DNA from: Amycolatopsis saalfeldensis
GTDB lineage: Bacteria > Actinomycetota > Actinomycetes > Mycobacteriales > Pseudonocardiaceae
Reading direction: 5' to 3'
DNA length: 64,000 bases
Assembly: GCF_900110575.1 (NCBI RefSeq)
Contig: NZ_FOEF01000026.1
Span: 1-64,000, forward strand
Shown: piece by piece, positions 7,918 through 17,168 of the stretch
Numbering within the stretch: the stretch's first letter is position 1
How the letters are laid out: every line of letters begins with the position of its first letter
Made by a program: the position numbers and the translations under genes
The notes under the pieces: generated by a model
What the model was told of the DNA's origin: nothing
What the model saw: only the letters and a program-made list of their open reading frames with translations
Database searches by the model: none

Positions 7918-10320
7918 ATGGCCCAGTCTTCGGCGTTCGGGGCGGAGCTGCGTCGCATCCGCACGGAGCGAGGGATCTCGCTCACCGGGCTCGCGAGCCT
8001 GACGTACTACAGCAAGGGATATCTGAGCAAGATCGAGACCGGGGCCAAGCCCGCGCTGCCCGATCTGGCGGCCCGTCTCGACGAAGCACTCGGCGCCAGT
8101 GGGCTGCTGGTCGAGCTGGCCGCCGCCGAGCAACGGCCGGTGTGCCCGTACCTCGGCCTCACCACCTTCAGCTCCGGTGACGCGGACTGGTTCTTCGGCC
8201 GAGAGGAGGCGACCGGTGACGTCCTGGCCGCAGTCGCCGCGGCGCTCGCCAACCGGCGGCCGGTGGTCGTGGTCGGTCCGTCGGGGGTCGGCAAGTCGTC
8301 GCTCGTGCGGGCGGGGCTGCTTCCCGCGCTCGCCCGCGACCACCTGCCCGGGTCGGGGGACTGGCCGGTTCTGGTGCTGACGCCGACCGAGTCCCCCGTC
8401 ACCGAGCTGCGACGGCACGACGCGCTGCTGGGCGGCGAGGCCGAGCGCGTCGTGATCTTCGTCGACCAGTTCGAAGAACTGTTCACGCTGTGCGAGGACG
8501 AGCAGGAGCGGCGCGAGTTCATCGGCCTGCTCACCCGGAAGGCCGCCGAAGACGGCGCGCTGGTGGTGCTGACCCTGCGCGCCGACTTCTACGGCCGCTG
8601 CCTCGCCCATCCCGAGCTGCTCGAGGCCCTGCACCTGAACCAGGTCACGGTGGGGCCGATGTCCGAGCCGCAGCTGCGGTCGGCGATCGAGAAGCCGGCC
8701 GAAGCCGCCGGGCTGACCCTGGAGCCCGGATTGATCGAGCTCCTGCTCGCCGACGTCGGGTCCAGCACGGCGGGCGCGCTCCCGCTGCTGTCCCACGCTC
8801 TGCGGGCGACTTGGGAAGAGCTCGAAGGCACCGTCCTGACCGTGGCCGGCTACCGGCGCACGGGCCGGATCGAGCACGCCGTCGCCTCCACCGCCGAGAA
8901 GGCCTACGACCTGCTGGATCCCGGCGAGCGCGAGGCCGCCCACGCCCTGCTCCTGCGACTGGTGAACGTCGGCGATCACGAGCAGGACACTCGCCGCCCC
9001 GCCCAGCGCCAGTCCCTGTTGCACCTCCGGCCCGCCGAAACCGGGGCGGCACTGGAGGAGCTGGCTTCCGAACGGCTGCTGACCGTCGACGCCGACACCG
9101 TGACCATCACCCACGACGCGCTGCTCCACGCCTGGCCCCGCCTGCGCGGCTGGATCGACGCCGACCGCGCCGGGCTGCGCGTGCACCAGCAGCTCGCCGA
9201 AGCGACCGAGGCCTGGGCGGCCGAAGAGCGCGATCCCAGCCTGCTCTACCGCGGTCCGCGCCTGGCGTTCGCTTCGGACTGGGCGCGCCGGCAGGAAAAC
9301 CGGCTCAACACAGTGGAGCGTGCCTTCCTCGAGGCGAGCGAGGCACTGCAGGACACGGTGACCCGCAAGGAGCGGCGGCACACGCGCAGGCTGCGGCTGC
9401 TGGTGGCAGGTATGGCGGCGCTGATGGTGCTCGCCGTGGTGGCCACCACCATCGCGGTGTACCAGGGCAACTCCGCGAATCACCAGCGCGACATCGCGGT
9501 CTCCCGGCAGCTGGCGACCGAGGCGAACCAGCTGCGGCAGAACGATCCTTCGCTGGCCACCCAGCTCAGCCTCGCCGCGTACCGCGTCGCCGACACTTCG
9601 GAGGCCCGGGGCAGCCTGCTCAGCGCGTCCGGCACGACTTACGTGACGCGGTTCAAACCGCACCCGGGCACGATCACCGGACTGGCCTTCGACACCGCCG
9701 GCCGCACGATGATCACCGCCGGGCTCGACGGCACCACCCGGTTCTTCGACGTCTCCGGACCGGGCACCCCCGTCGCGCACGCGGTGGTCCAGGCCGGCAC
9801 CGAAACGGTCACCTCGCTCGCGTTCGCCGCGGGCACCGGGCTGCTGGCCACGGCCGACGAGCCCGACGCGACCCGGCTCTGGTCGACGCGGTCGATCGAC
9901 CATCCCGCCCTGCTGGCGAGGCTGACGGGCGCCGGGCAGGCCACCGCGCTGGCACTGGACCCGGCCGGGACCCGGCTGGCGGCCGGCCACGAGAACGGTG
10001 AGATCGACCTGTGGAACGTCGCCGATCCCGCCGAACCGGTGCGCCTCGGCACGCTGCGGACCGCGGGGAAGACCATCCGGAGTCTGGCGTTCGCCCCGAA
10101 AGCGCCGCTCCTGGCCAGCGGGGCGACGACCTGGTGGGCCGGCTCTGGGACCTGTCGGGGCCGGCGCCCCGCCCCGAACCGCTGTCGGTCCGCACCGCGC
10201 CGATCCGCGCCGCCGCGTTCAGCCCGGACGGCACGACGCTCGGGTTCGGCAGCGACGACCGCACCGTCGGCCTGTGGACGGTCACGGATCCCGGACACCC
10301 GGTCGCCAAGGCGACGCTGA
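7918..10320 (+). CDS. HTH-STAND NTPase-WD40 protein, 5' part (frameshifted)
   Basis: As read, this frame gives 800 residues. An Xre-type helix-turn-helix is at residues 6-60. A STAND NTPase (nSTAND1-like) domain follows with Walker A GPSGVGKS at 120-127 and Walker B VVIFVDQFEELF near 179-190. One membrane-spanning segment lies near 492-514, and WD40 repeats start near 578. Real homology ends near codon 735: at a G4 run (10120-10123) the WD40 frame moves to another phase, so the last 65 codons are out of frame. Start ATG 7918 has AGGAG at good spacing. STAND proteins switch by nucleotide-dependent oligomerisation; the signal is unknown. Confidence 0.85.
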   Translation: MAQSSAFGAELRRIRTERGISLTGLASLTYYSKGYLSKIETGAKPALPDLAARLDEALGASGLLVELAAAEQRPVCPYLGLTTFSSGDADWFFGREEATGDVLAAVAAALANRRPVVVVGPSGVGKSSLVRAGLLPALARDHLPGSGDWPVLVLTPTESPVTELRRHDALLGGEAERVVIFVDQFEELFTLCEDEQERREFIGLLTRKAAEDGALVVLTLRADFYGRCLAHPELLEALHLNQVTVGPMSEPQLRSAIEKPAEAAGLTLEPGLIELLLADVGSSTAGALPLLSHALRATWEELEGTVLTVAGYRRTGRIEHAVASTAEKAYDLLDPGEREAAHALLLRLVNVGDHEQDTRRPAQRQSLLHLRPAETGAALEELASERLLTVDADTVTITHDALLHAWPRLRGWIDADRAGLRVHQQLAEATEAWAAEERDPSLLYRGPRLAFASDWARRQENRLNTVERAFLEASEALQDTVTRKERRHTRRLRLLVAGMAALMVLAVVATTIAVYQGNSANHQRDIAVSRQLATEANQLRQNDPSLATQLSLAAYRVADTSEARGSLLSASGTTYVTRFKPHPGTITGLAFDTAGRTMITAGLDGTTRFFDVSGPGTPVAHAVVQAGTETVTSLAFAAGTGLLATADEPDATRLWSTRSIDHPALLARLTGAGQATALALDPAGTRLAAGHENGEIDLWNVADPAEPVRLGTLRTAGKTIRSLAFAPKAPLLASGATTWWAGSGTCRGRRPAPNRCRSAPRRSAPPRSARTARRSGSAATTAPSACGRSRIPDTRSPRRR

Positions 10321-11558
10321 CTGGGCACGCCAACGCGATCGAGGGGCTGGCGTTCAGCCCGGACGGGCGGACGGTCGCCACCGCGAGCGACGACCAGACG
10401 GTGCGGTTGTGGAACGCCGCGGACGCGACGTCCCTGACCACGCTTTCCGAGCCCGCGCCCGCGCGCATGGCCGCGTTCTCGCCGGACGGCCGGTCACTGG
10501 CGACCGGCGACGACCTCGGCGGACTGTGGCTCTGGCATCTGCCGCCGCCCGTGCTGGTCGAACCGGACGGCGCCACGACCGTGGCGTACGACCCGCACCG
10601 GCCGCTGTTCGCCGTCGGGGCCGAGAACGGCCGGGTGCACCTGTGGTCGCGGACGGACCTGCACACGGTGGGTGTGCTCGCCGCCGGGAACAGCCAGGTC
10701 AACGCGCTCGCCTACGATCCTCGCGGCCGGGTGCTGGCCGTCGGCGCGGACGACGGGACCATCCGGCTCTGGGACGTCTCGGACCCGGCCGCGCCCCGCC
10801 TCACGGCCACGACCAGCGGTTCGCCGAAGGTGTACACGCTGGCCTACCGGGGTGACGGGCGGGTGCTCGCCGCGACCGGTTCGGACTCCGTCGTGCGGCT
10901 GTGGGACACCACCGACCCGGCGCGGATCGTCCCCCTGCCCTCGTTGACCGGGCACCACAACGCCATCAACGGTCTCGCGTTCAGCCCGGACGGACGGCTG
11001 CTCGGCACCGGCAGCGACGACTACAGCAGCCGGGTCTGGGACGTCTCGGACCTGCGCGCGCCCCGGTCCCTGGTCCAGCTCGGCGACCACAGCAACGCCG
11101 TCACCAGCGTGGCGTTCAGCCCGGACGGCCGGACCCTGGCCACGGCGTCGGAGGACCACACCGTGCACCTGATGGACCTCGCGGATCCGGCGCGGCCGGT
11201 CCAGATCGCGAGCCTGACCGCCTCCTCGGTGCCCATCACGATGGCGTTCAGCCCGGACGGGCGGCTGGTCGCCACCTCCGACGACGACGGCACCGCGCAG
11301 GTGTGGGACGTGACCGACCGCGGGAAACCGCTGGCCCTGGCCGTGCTGCCGGGCCATGTCAAGCCGGTGACCGCGGTGGCCTTCAGCCCGGACGGCGCGG
11401 AGATCGCGACCACCGGCGAGGACCACACCACCCGCCTGTGGACGGTCGACGCGGCGGAGGTCGCCCGCCGGATCTGCGCGCTGGCGAGCCCGCCGCTGTC
11501 GGCGGACCAGTGGGCCCAGTACGTCACCGACCTGCCCTACCGCCGGCTCTGCCCCTGA
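10124..11558 (+). CDS. WD40-repeat C-terminal part of the frameshifted STAND protein
   Basis: This is the direct continuation of the preceding gene in another frame: about 475 residues of WD40 repeats with recurring FSPDGR and RLWD/WDVSD units, giving two beta-propellers together with the upstream repeats. The uninterrupted reading frame begins upstream at about 10011, but the first part is the out-of-phase shadow of the 5' frame. Adding one G to the G4 run at 10120 restores one ORF of about 1,213 residues. Either the gene is newly broken or the base was lost in sequencing. Confidence 0.8.
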
Positions 11559-11628
11559 CCGGCCGGCAGCCTTCAAAGCGGGCTCGAACAGCTTGGCGCG
11601 CAACGGAAGCGGTTGCGAAGATGACGGC

Positions 11629-12630
11629 ATGAAACGCCGCCTCGCGCTGGGGCTCACCCTGGCCGCACTGAGCAGTGCCTGCCCCGGTCCCGCGGCCGCG
11701 GCCACGCCGGTGACCACCGGGCGCGGCGGCTCGGACTACGCCTTCTACCAGGTCGACCACGACGCTCCGGGCGTCTGCGACCGGGAGCCCTACGGGGTGG
11801 TGAACAGCTACGACAAGGCGCCTGAGGTGATCAAGGCGCAGCTGGCGCAGATGTACGTGGCGGGCCAGCGGCGGCTGCGGATCCCGGTGTTCTACCAGCA
11901 CGGCCCGGACTCCGGCACGGTGATGGACTCGACCGGCGGGACGCTTTCGGCGAAGAACCGCAAGAATCTCGCCGACCTGCTCGCCGCGGTGAAGGCCGCC
12001 GGGTTCCAGGAGATCGAGGTCGCCTTCTTCCCGATCGGCGTCGCCAACCCGGGTGACTGGACCAGCTGGAACGAGGCGCAGTACCAGGAGGACCGGTCGG
12101 TGATCGAGGCCGTCCGCCCGATCGTGCGGGCCTCGGGGGTGCCGTACCTGCTGGACCTGCTCAACGAGGGCATGCCGATGACCGGCCAGACGGTGCCGAT
12201 CGACTACGCCCACCGGCTTTGGGCCGACTACACCGCGGCCCACGGCAAGGCCGACACCGTCGGCTTCTCGATGACCGTGTGGATCGCCGACCGCGCCCGC
12301 CAGATCCCGGCCGTTTACGGCGGGAACGTGCCCACGGTGTTCGACATCCACCTCTACGGCGATGTCGCGGGGGGCAACGGGGACGAGTACAGCCAGTTCG
12401 TCGACGCCCGCAAAGAGCTGGCGGGCAACGGGTACAACCAGGGCTGGATCATTGGCGAGGGTTATTACAACGACAGCGAAGCCGCCGACGGGATCGCCCG
12501 CGCGATCCACGACACCGGCCAGGTCGTGTTCTACCTGACCCAGTGGCCGCTGACCCGCGGGCACACCTGCAGCGACGTCGACGTCGCCCCTCCTGTGGCG
12601 TTCGACGGCTATCTCGCCAAGGGCTTCTGA
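11629..12630 (+). CDS. Secreted glycosidase-like protein (TIM-barrel type)
   Basis: A 333-residue protein with a clear signal peptide (MKRRLALGLTLAALSS, cleavage after AAAATP). The mature part resembles clan GH-A hydrolases: LLDLLNEGMP near residue 185 would hold the acid/base Glu at the end of strand 4, and WIIGEGYYND near residue 275 would hold the nucleophile Glu. This is pattern reading, and the GH family is not identified. It is monocistronic and convergent with the small secreted protein at 12760; a 15-bp hairpin separates them. Confidence 0.6.
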   Translation: MKRRLALGLTLAALSSACPGPAAAATPVTTGRGGSDYAFYQVDHDAPGVCDREPYGVVNSYDKAPEVIKAQLAQMYVAGQRRLRIPVFYQHGPDSGTVMDSTGGTLSAKNRKNLADLLAAVKAAGFQEIEVAFFPIGVANPGDWTSWNEAQYQEDRSVIEAVRPIVRASGVPYLLDLLNEGMPMTGQTVPIDYAHRLWADYTAAHGKADTVGFSMTVWIADRARQIPAVYGGNVPTVFDIHLYGDVAGGNGDEYSQFVDARKELAGNGYNQGWIIGEGYYNDSEAADGIARAIHDTGQVVFYLTQWPLTRGHTCSDVDVAPPVAFDGYLAKGF

Positions 12631-12688
12631 GCATTTTCGCTACGAGCACTGGACTTCCGGGTTGCCACCCGGGGCTCAAAGGGGGTGT

Positions 12689-12731
12689 CGCCCGGGCCTG
12701 GGCGGTTGTGGGGTCTGCCCAGGCCCGGGCG
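12689..12731. terminator. Bidirectional hairpin between convergent genes
   Basis: A perfect 15-bp GC-rich stem (arms 12689-12703 and 12717-12731, 13-nt loop) lies between the convergent secreted-protein genes. There is no U-tract, as is common for actinomycete intergenic terminators. Confidence 0.6.
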
Positions 12732-12759
12732 TCCAGAGCGCCCGTTCGATTCCGGTTCG

Positions 12760-13206
12760 TCAGCCGACGACGCCGATGGCGAAGCTGGTCGAGCAAACGT
12801 GCGGGCCGTCTCCCCGGAACAGGGCGAGGGTCGCGGTTCCGGTTTCCCCCAAATTGAAGTTGGCGACGAAATACGTGCCGTTGGGGTCCACCGAATAGAC
12901 TTTCGACCGGCCGGCGGCGCTGGTGACGACGGCGTCGCCGACCTGCGATCCGATCCAGGCGCCGACGTTGTGGTATTCGATCCGGACGCCGAAGTTGTCG
13001 TCGATGTCGGGCGGGCCGCCGAGGTAGCCGTGGTCGAAAGTGGCGCCGCAGTCCGGGTACGCGGGGGCGGCCGGGGCGGCGGAGGCGGGAGTGGACGCGA
13101 GGCCGAAGCCGAGCGTGGCCGCCGCCAGCACGGCGGCACCCTTGCCCAGTGCGGGCAGCAGTTTCCGCTTGACAGTACGGGGCTGGGATTCGGTCGAAAT
13201 GGTCAC
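12760..13206 (-). CDS. Small secreted protein, unknown function
   Basis: A 148-residue protein with a long signal peptide (twin basic start, hydrophobic stretch, STPASAAPA cleavage region). The mature part of roughly 105 residues has two cysteines (YPDCGATF and HVCSTSF) that could form one disulfide, and is rich in beta-like segments. The GTG start at 13206 is chosen because AGGAG lies 5 nt upstream; an ATG 28 codons upstream has no such box. It is divergent from another small secreted protein at 13411. I do not recognise the family. Confidence 0.65.
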   Translation of the reverse strand: MTISTESQPRTVKRKLLPALGKGAAVLAAATLGFGLASTPASAAPAAPAYPDCGATFDHGYLGGPPDIDDNFGVRIEYHNVGAWIGSQVGDAVVTSAAGRSKVYSVDPNGTYFVANFNLGETGTATLALFRGDGPHVCSTSFAIGVVG

Positions 13207-13410
13207 CAATACTCCTAGAATAATCGCGAAAGCGGGTACGAGAACAGTTCTCGTTGACCAAGAGGTGAAGTGCGGTTCATTTTGACGCAAGGTTTATCTT
13301 GGTATCCCGCAGTAGGCGTGGCAACCCTTTCCATCGACGTCGAAAGGATTGCCGTGGCCGTGGTCGTGGCCGGAGGATCAGGGTCGACCGCGACGAACAG
13401 GGGATGGGAA

Positions 13411-13794
13411 ATGAGCAGGACACGAATGATGCTGGCGGGTGCGGCGGTGGCCGGGCTCGCGCTGACCGCGTTTCCCGGCGCCGCCTCGGCGGCTCCGGCG
13501 GACTCGGTGACCGAGTACTGTCCGCACACGACGCAGTGCATCACCAACGAATGGCAGGCCGCGGCCGGCACGATCTACGTCGACTACGACATCACCGCGC
13601 TGCAAACCGGCGGCGGCCCGGGCGACACCGGCCAGGTGTGGCTGCTGTACAACAACGACTGCGTGGCGAACCTCGACATGAGCACCGCGCACCGGGCCGG
13701 GACCATCACCTGCCACACCGACGGCGGAACCGTCCAGGTCGCCGCGACCATGGGCCGGTTCGACGCCGACATCAACATCGGCTGGCGCCAGTAG
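13411..13794 (+). CDS. Small secreted protein, unknown function
   Basis: A 127-residue protein with a signal peptide (MSRTRMMLAGAAVAGLALTA, cleavage near ASAAPA). The mature part is about 95 residues with four cysteines (EYCPHTTQC, NDCVAN, ITCHTD), enough for two disulfides, and no charged catalytic motif that I recognise. The ATG at 13411 gives the best signal peptide. It is divergent from the similar-sized secreted protein at 12760-13206, though the two mature sequences do not look alike. Confidence 0.65.
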   Translation: MSRTRMMLAGAAVAGLALTAFPGAASAAPADSVTEYCPHTTQCITNEWQAAAGTIYVDYDITALQTGGGPGDTGQVWLLYNNDCVANLDMSTAHRAGTITCHTDGGTVQVAATMGRFDADINIGWRQ

Positions 13795-13817
13795 CGCGCG
13801 TTACCGGGTCGATGATC

Positions 13818-14732
13818 TCAGCTTCCGGCCACGGTGATGACCAGTTTGCCGCCCTTCGGGCGCTGCTCGCGTTCCAGCTCCGTCAGGGCCTGAATCGCCT
13901 CGGCCAACGGGACCGTGCGGGCGATGGGGAGGCGCAGGGTCCGGGCCACCTCCTCCAGGTCGGCGGTCACCGGCCGGCCCATCATCGCCCGGAACGGTCC
14001 GGGCAGGGCGCTCCTGATCATTTTGGCCGGGGTCGGGACGATGTCGACGATGGTTCCGCGGGGTTTCAGCAGCCTTCGGGCCGCGGCGAGGGGAAGCATG
14101 CCGGGCGTGTCGAAGACGAGGTCGAACCGTCCCGCGAGGGCGGCCGGGCCGAAGCCGAAACCCACGACCGGTTCGACGCCGAGCTCGCGGGCCTCGTCAG
14201 CCGCGGTATCGCGGCAGCTGCCGGCGACCGAGGCTCCCCGCGCCCGGGCGAACTGGACGGCGGCCCGGCCCACCCCGCCCAGGCACCCGTTGACGAAGAC
14301 CGCTTGCCCGGGCCGGACCTCCGCCGTGGCCTGGTAGGCGGTCACGCCCACGGTCGGCAGCGCGGCGGCCTGCTCGTACGAAAGGTCCACCGGTTTGAGC
14401 GCGACCGCCTTTTCCGGCGCCGTCACCAGCTCGGCGAACGCCCCGGCCTGCCGGAACCGAGCCACGCCGAGTACCGCGTCGCCGGCCTTCAGGCGGGTGA
14501 CGCCTGCGCCGACCGCCTCGACGACTCCGGCGAAGTCGTGCCCCATCGCCCGGGGAAAGGAGCGACCGGTCATCAGCTTCAGCTCGCCGTTGCGCATCTT
14601 CCAGTCCAGCGCGTTGGAAGCCGCCGCCCGGACGCGGACGAGAACCTCGTCCGGACCCGGTCGTGGCGGCTCGAACTCGGCCAGCCGCATCACCTCCGGG
14701 CCGCCGTAGCGGTTGTACTGAAGGCGCTTCAC
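13818..14732 (-). CDS. MDR-family NAD(P)-dependent alcohol dehydrogenase/quinone reductase
   Basis: A 304-residue zinc-free medium-chain reductase. GHDFAGVVEAVG lies near residue 62 and the Rossmann glycine loop GCLGGVGRAAVQFARARGA lies near 140. The GTG start at 14732 overlaps the stop of the cupin gene (GTGA), so the two are translationally coupled. It is the last gene of an AraC-cupin-reductase operon and likely handles the compound sensed by the AraC protein. Cofactor preference is not readable by eye. Confidence 0.85.
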   Translation of the reverse strand: MKRLQYNRYGGPEVMRLAEFEPPRPGPDEVLVRVRAAASNALDWKMRNGELKLMTGRSFPRAMGHDFAGVVEAVGAGVTRLKAGDAVLGVARFRQAGAFAELVTAPEKAVALKPVDLSYEQAAALPTVGVTAYQATAEVRPGQAVFVNGCLGGVGRAAVQFARARGASVAGSCRDTAADEARELGVEPVVGFGFGPAALAGRFDLVFDTPGMLPLAAARRLLKPRGTIVDIVPTPAKMIRSALPGPFRAMMGRPVTADLEEVARTLRLPIARTVPLAEAIQALTELEREQRPKGGKLVITVAGS

Positions 14733-15190
14733 GAGGCGTATTCGTTCGAGATCTCGGTGGCGTAGTTCTTCCACAGCGGTTTCATGGTCTCGGCGTTGAC
14801 CGGCTGCCCGGAATCGATCATGGCCTTGAAGTCGCGGAAGTACTGCACGTACAGGTCCGGCGTGAACGTGTTCAGCATGACCGCGTTCCCGTCGCCGACG
14901 TTGGCGAACGTGTGCGGCGCCCCGGTCGGCACGATGACCCAGGTGCCCGGCCCGGCGTCGTAGTGGTCCTCGCCGACGGTGAACCGGAACGTTCCCGCCA
15001 GCACGTAGAAGCCCTCGTCGTGCTGGGCGTGGCGGTGCTGCAACGGGCTCGGGGTGCCCGGTGGAATGGTGACCTCGGCGAACCCCAGCCGGTGGTCGGT
15101 GTGCTCGCCGTTCTCCAGGATCCGGATCTGCTGCGCCCCGCTGCCGAGGATCTCGCCCTCACCGGGGCGGACGATGTTTACCTTCGCCAC
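14729..15190 (-). CDS. Cupin-domain protein
   Basis: A 153-residue single-domain cupin. The first metal-binding motif region reads QHRHAQHDEGFYVLAG (two His, Glu) near residue 50, and the second motif lies around GAPHTFANVGDGNA near 95. It is likely a metal-dependent small-molecule dioxygenase, isomerase or binding protein. It sits 12 bp after the AraC regulator and overlaps the next reductase, so the three form one operon. Its substrate is unknown. Confidence 0.8.
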   Translation of the reverse strand: MAKVNIVRPGEGEILGSGAQQIRILENGEHTDHRLGFAEVTIPPGTPSPLQHRHAQHDEGFYVLAGTFRFTVGEDHYDAGPGTWVIVPTGAPHTFANVGDGNAVMLNTFTPDLYVQYFRDFKAMIDSGQPVNAETMKPLWKNYATEISNEYAS

Positions 15191-15202
15191 GACTTTCCTT
15201 TT

Positions 15203-16156
15203 CTATTGCCGACTTTGGTGACCACCATCCTGTTCCGGGCCGGCTGTGCGCGTCTTGGTCGCGCGTGCACGGTTGCTGGTTACCAGTGCACGGGCGTTGT
15301 AGCCGTAGGTCGTCTTGAAGAGCTTGCTGAAATGGGTGGGATCGGCGAATCCCCACCGGGCGGCCACGGCGGTGACCGTACGTCCGCTTCCGGTCAGCTC
15401 GGCCCGGCAGCGCTCGAGGCGGCGACGGCGGATCAGGGCCGCGACGGTAAGCTGCTGATCCTCGAACAGCTTGTGCAGCCGGCGTAGGGAAATGTGGTGG
15501 GCGGCGGCGATGCTGGGCGGGGACAGCTCGGGATCGGCCAGCCGGGCCTCGATGTAGCCGGCGATCCGGTCCCGCAGCCGCTCGTCCGGGGCCGGTTGCC
15601 CGTCGCCCAGCCGGGCCTCCAGCGCGACCGCGATCAGCTCGACGACGGCCGCCGCCGACCTCAGCGCCTCCGCCTCGCGGAACTCGCTCGCCGACCGCGC
15701 CGACTCCCGAGCCAGCACGGAGACGAGCGCGCCCGGACCGTGACTGCCGTCGATGCGCACGCCGATGAGCCGGTCGATCTGCGCGGGCCGGATCCGAAGC
15801 TCCCGGCGCGGAACCAGGATGGTGACGTGCGCCGCGGCGGTGCTCTCGAACCGGATCGTCCGCGTGGGATCCAGCAGCACCAGGTCCGCCGGCCCGAGCT
15901 CAGCGTCGCCGCGCCCCTGCTCGATCCGCGTCCGGCCCCGGGTCATCACCTTGATCGCCAGGTGCTCGCCGTCGGAAGCGCCGCGCTCCCGCCCGATGCA
16001 GGAACTCTCGGGCGTGACGAGGGAGACCAGCCGCAGCGGCCCGAGGCCCCGGGTGGCGATCCGTCCCCGGAAGCCGGCCCCGGCCAACTTGTTGACCAGC
16101 GGCGGAAACCCGCTGGCGGCCAGCTCGTCCTGGAACGTCTCAAGGCTGCCGATCAC
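15203..16156 (-). CDS. AraC-family transcriptional regulator
   Basis: A 317-residue regulator with an N-terminal AraC-binding-like domain (about residues 5-175) and a C-terminal double helix-turn-helix. The second HTH shows VTAVAARWGFADPTHFSKLFKTTYG, the standard AraC signature. The GTG at 16156 is chosen because the family usually starts just before a segment like SLETFQDEL; an upstream ATG would add 57 residues of unlikely sequence. It heads the cupin-reductase operon and probably activates it. Confidence 0.75.
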   Translation of the reverse strand: MIGSLETFQDELAASGFPPLVNKLAGAGFRGRIATRGLGPLRLVSLVTPESSCIGRERGASDGEHLAIKVMTRGRTRIEQGRGDAELGPADLVLLDPTRTIRFESTAAAHVTILVPRRELRIRPAQIDRLIGVRIDGSHGPGALVSVLARESARSASEFREAEALRSAAAVVELIAVALEARLGDGQPAPDERLRDRIAGYIEARLADPELSPPSIAAAHHISLRRLHKLFEDQQLTVAALIRRRRLERCRAELTGSGRTVTAVAARWGFADPTHFSKLFKTTYGYNARALVTSNRARATKTRTAGPEQDGGHQSRQ

Positions 16157-16373
16157 CCGGTCAACGATAACGCCGACACTCCGGCGGGTGCGGCGTTCGG
16201 CTGGGGTCCGCCAGTAGGAAGCCGTGCACTCTTCTGCCGCCGAGCGTGCGTGCAGGCGGCCGCTGTTGCCGATGAGCGCGTGGCAGAGAACGGTCGAACT
16301 CTGGATGGCAGGGCGGGGCTCCGGCAAAGTCGTTCACCTTGAACCGGCCCACCGATCGCCGGACCGCTTCGAC

Positions 16374-16800
16374 CTATTGGCGGGGGAGCGCGATCTCGGT
16401 CGCTCGGATCATGGCGGCCCGCACGCCCTCGGGATCGTCGCCCCGCGCATGACTGGCCAGGGCGGCAGCGCTGACCGCCCCGGTCATTGCCCCGATCACG
16501 GCGGCTGCGGCGACCTCGTCCAGTTCCGTGGGGTATGCCCGGTGCAGCGCGTCGGCCAGTTCGGTCTGGGCCGCGAGCAGACGGTGCAGCATCCGGGCCA
16601 TCAGGATGGGTGTTGACATCACCAGCCGGGCGCGCAGGGCGGAAAGACCGTTGGCCTGGTCGTCACCGGTGGCGTTGTCGATCATCCGGGTCATGACGCG
16701 AGCCAGCACGTCCGCCATCGGCTCCTCGGGTTGCCGCTCGGCGATGGTCCGCGACCCGAGGTCGATCCGCACGCCGGCGTCGGTGAACAGCACATCGAGG
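16374..16800 (-). pseudogene. TetR-family regulator lacking its DNA-binding half
   Basis: Reading leftward, from VLFTDAG to the stop this is a recognisable TetR C-terminal domain of about 140 residues. The expected N-terminal helix-turn-helix is absent: upstream of about 16800 the frame turns into sequence that codes on the other strand. An open frame continues to an ATG at 16931, but those 44 residues are not TetR-like. The intact gene was probably divergent from the MFS exporter at 17169, whose operator-like palindrome is still present. A truncated protein could not bind DNA. Confidence 0.65.
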
Positions 16801-16806
16801 CGCACC

Positions 16807-17036
16807 TGCCGGTCACCGACGTCCGGCGCGCCACCGACCACGCCGACGGCGAGGCGCACCGCGGCCGGTTCAGCTACGGGCCGCCGGTGGAGTCCGTGCA
16901 GTGGGTGACCGCGATCGGCGCCCGGCCGCACGTGAACTCGCGGACGCTGCTGCAGGGCGACGTCATCGCCCGCGGCGCGCTGACCGCGGCGGTGGAGAAC
17001 AGTGCCCGCAGCGTCCAGCAGGTGAGTAACCCCTAG
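16807..17036 (+). pseudogene. 3' remnant of an unidentified coding sequence
   Basis: About 75 codons (from VTDVRRATDH to the stop TAG at 17034) have almost exclusively G or C at third positions, the codon signature of genuine genes here, but no matching upstream half. The peptide includes PPVESVQWVTAIGARPH and LLQGDVIARGAL; I do not recognise the family. It abuts the broken end of the TetR gene, so a deletion or insertion joined two gene ends at about 16800. Confidence 0.5.
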
Positions 17037-17041
17037 ATCCT

Positions 17042-17059
17042 GTACCTACTAGTATGTAC
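17042..17059. promoter_or_regulatory. Operator-like palindrome upstream of the MFS exporter
   Basis: GTACCTACTAGTATGTAC is an 18-bp palindrome with one mismatched pair, centred on ACTAGT. It lies about 110 bp before the exporter start and is typical of TetR-type operators controlling drug exporters. The adjacent TetR gene has lost its DNA-binding domain. Confidence 0.65.
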
Positions 17060-17168
17060 GCTCGGCTCGTGCGGACGTCCCGGTGAGTCACCCTCTCGCT
17101 CACCGTGCCGTCCGCCGGGACGAGCCCCGCTTTCAAAGCACTGTCGAAGCACTGACAAGGAGCGCACT

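Noticed and set aside
10011..10123. Programmed ribosomal frameshift in the WD40 gene
   Set aside because: No slippery heptamer or downstream structure stands out, and the G4 run is a typical indel site. A mutation or base-calling error is simpler.
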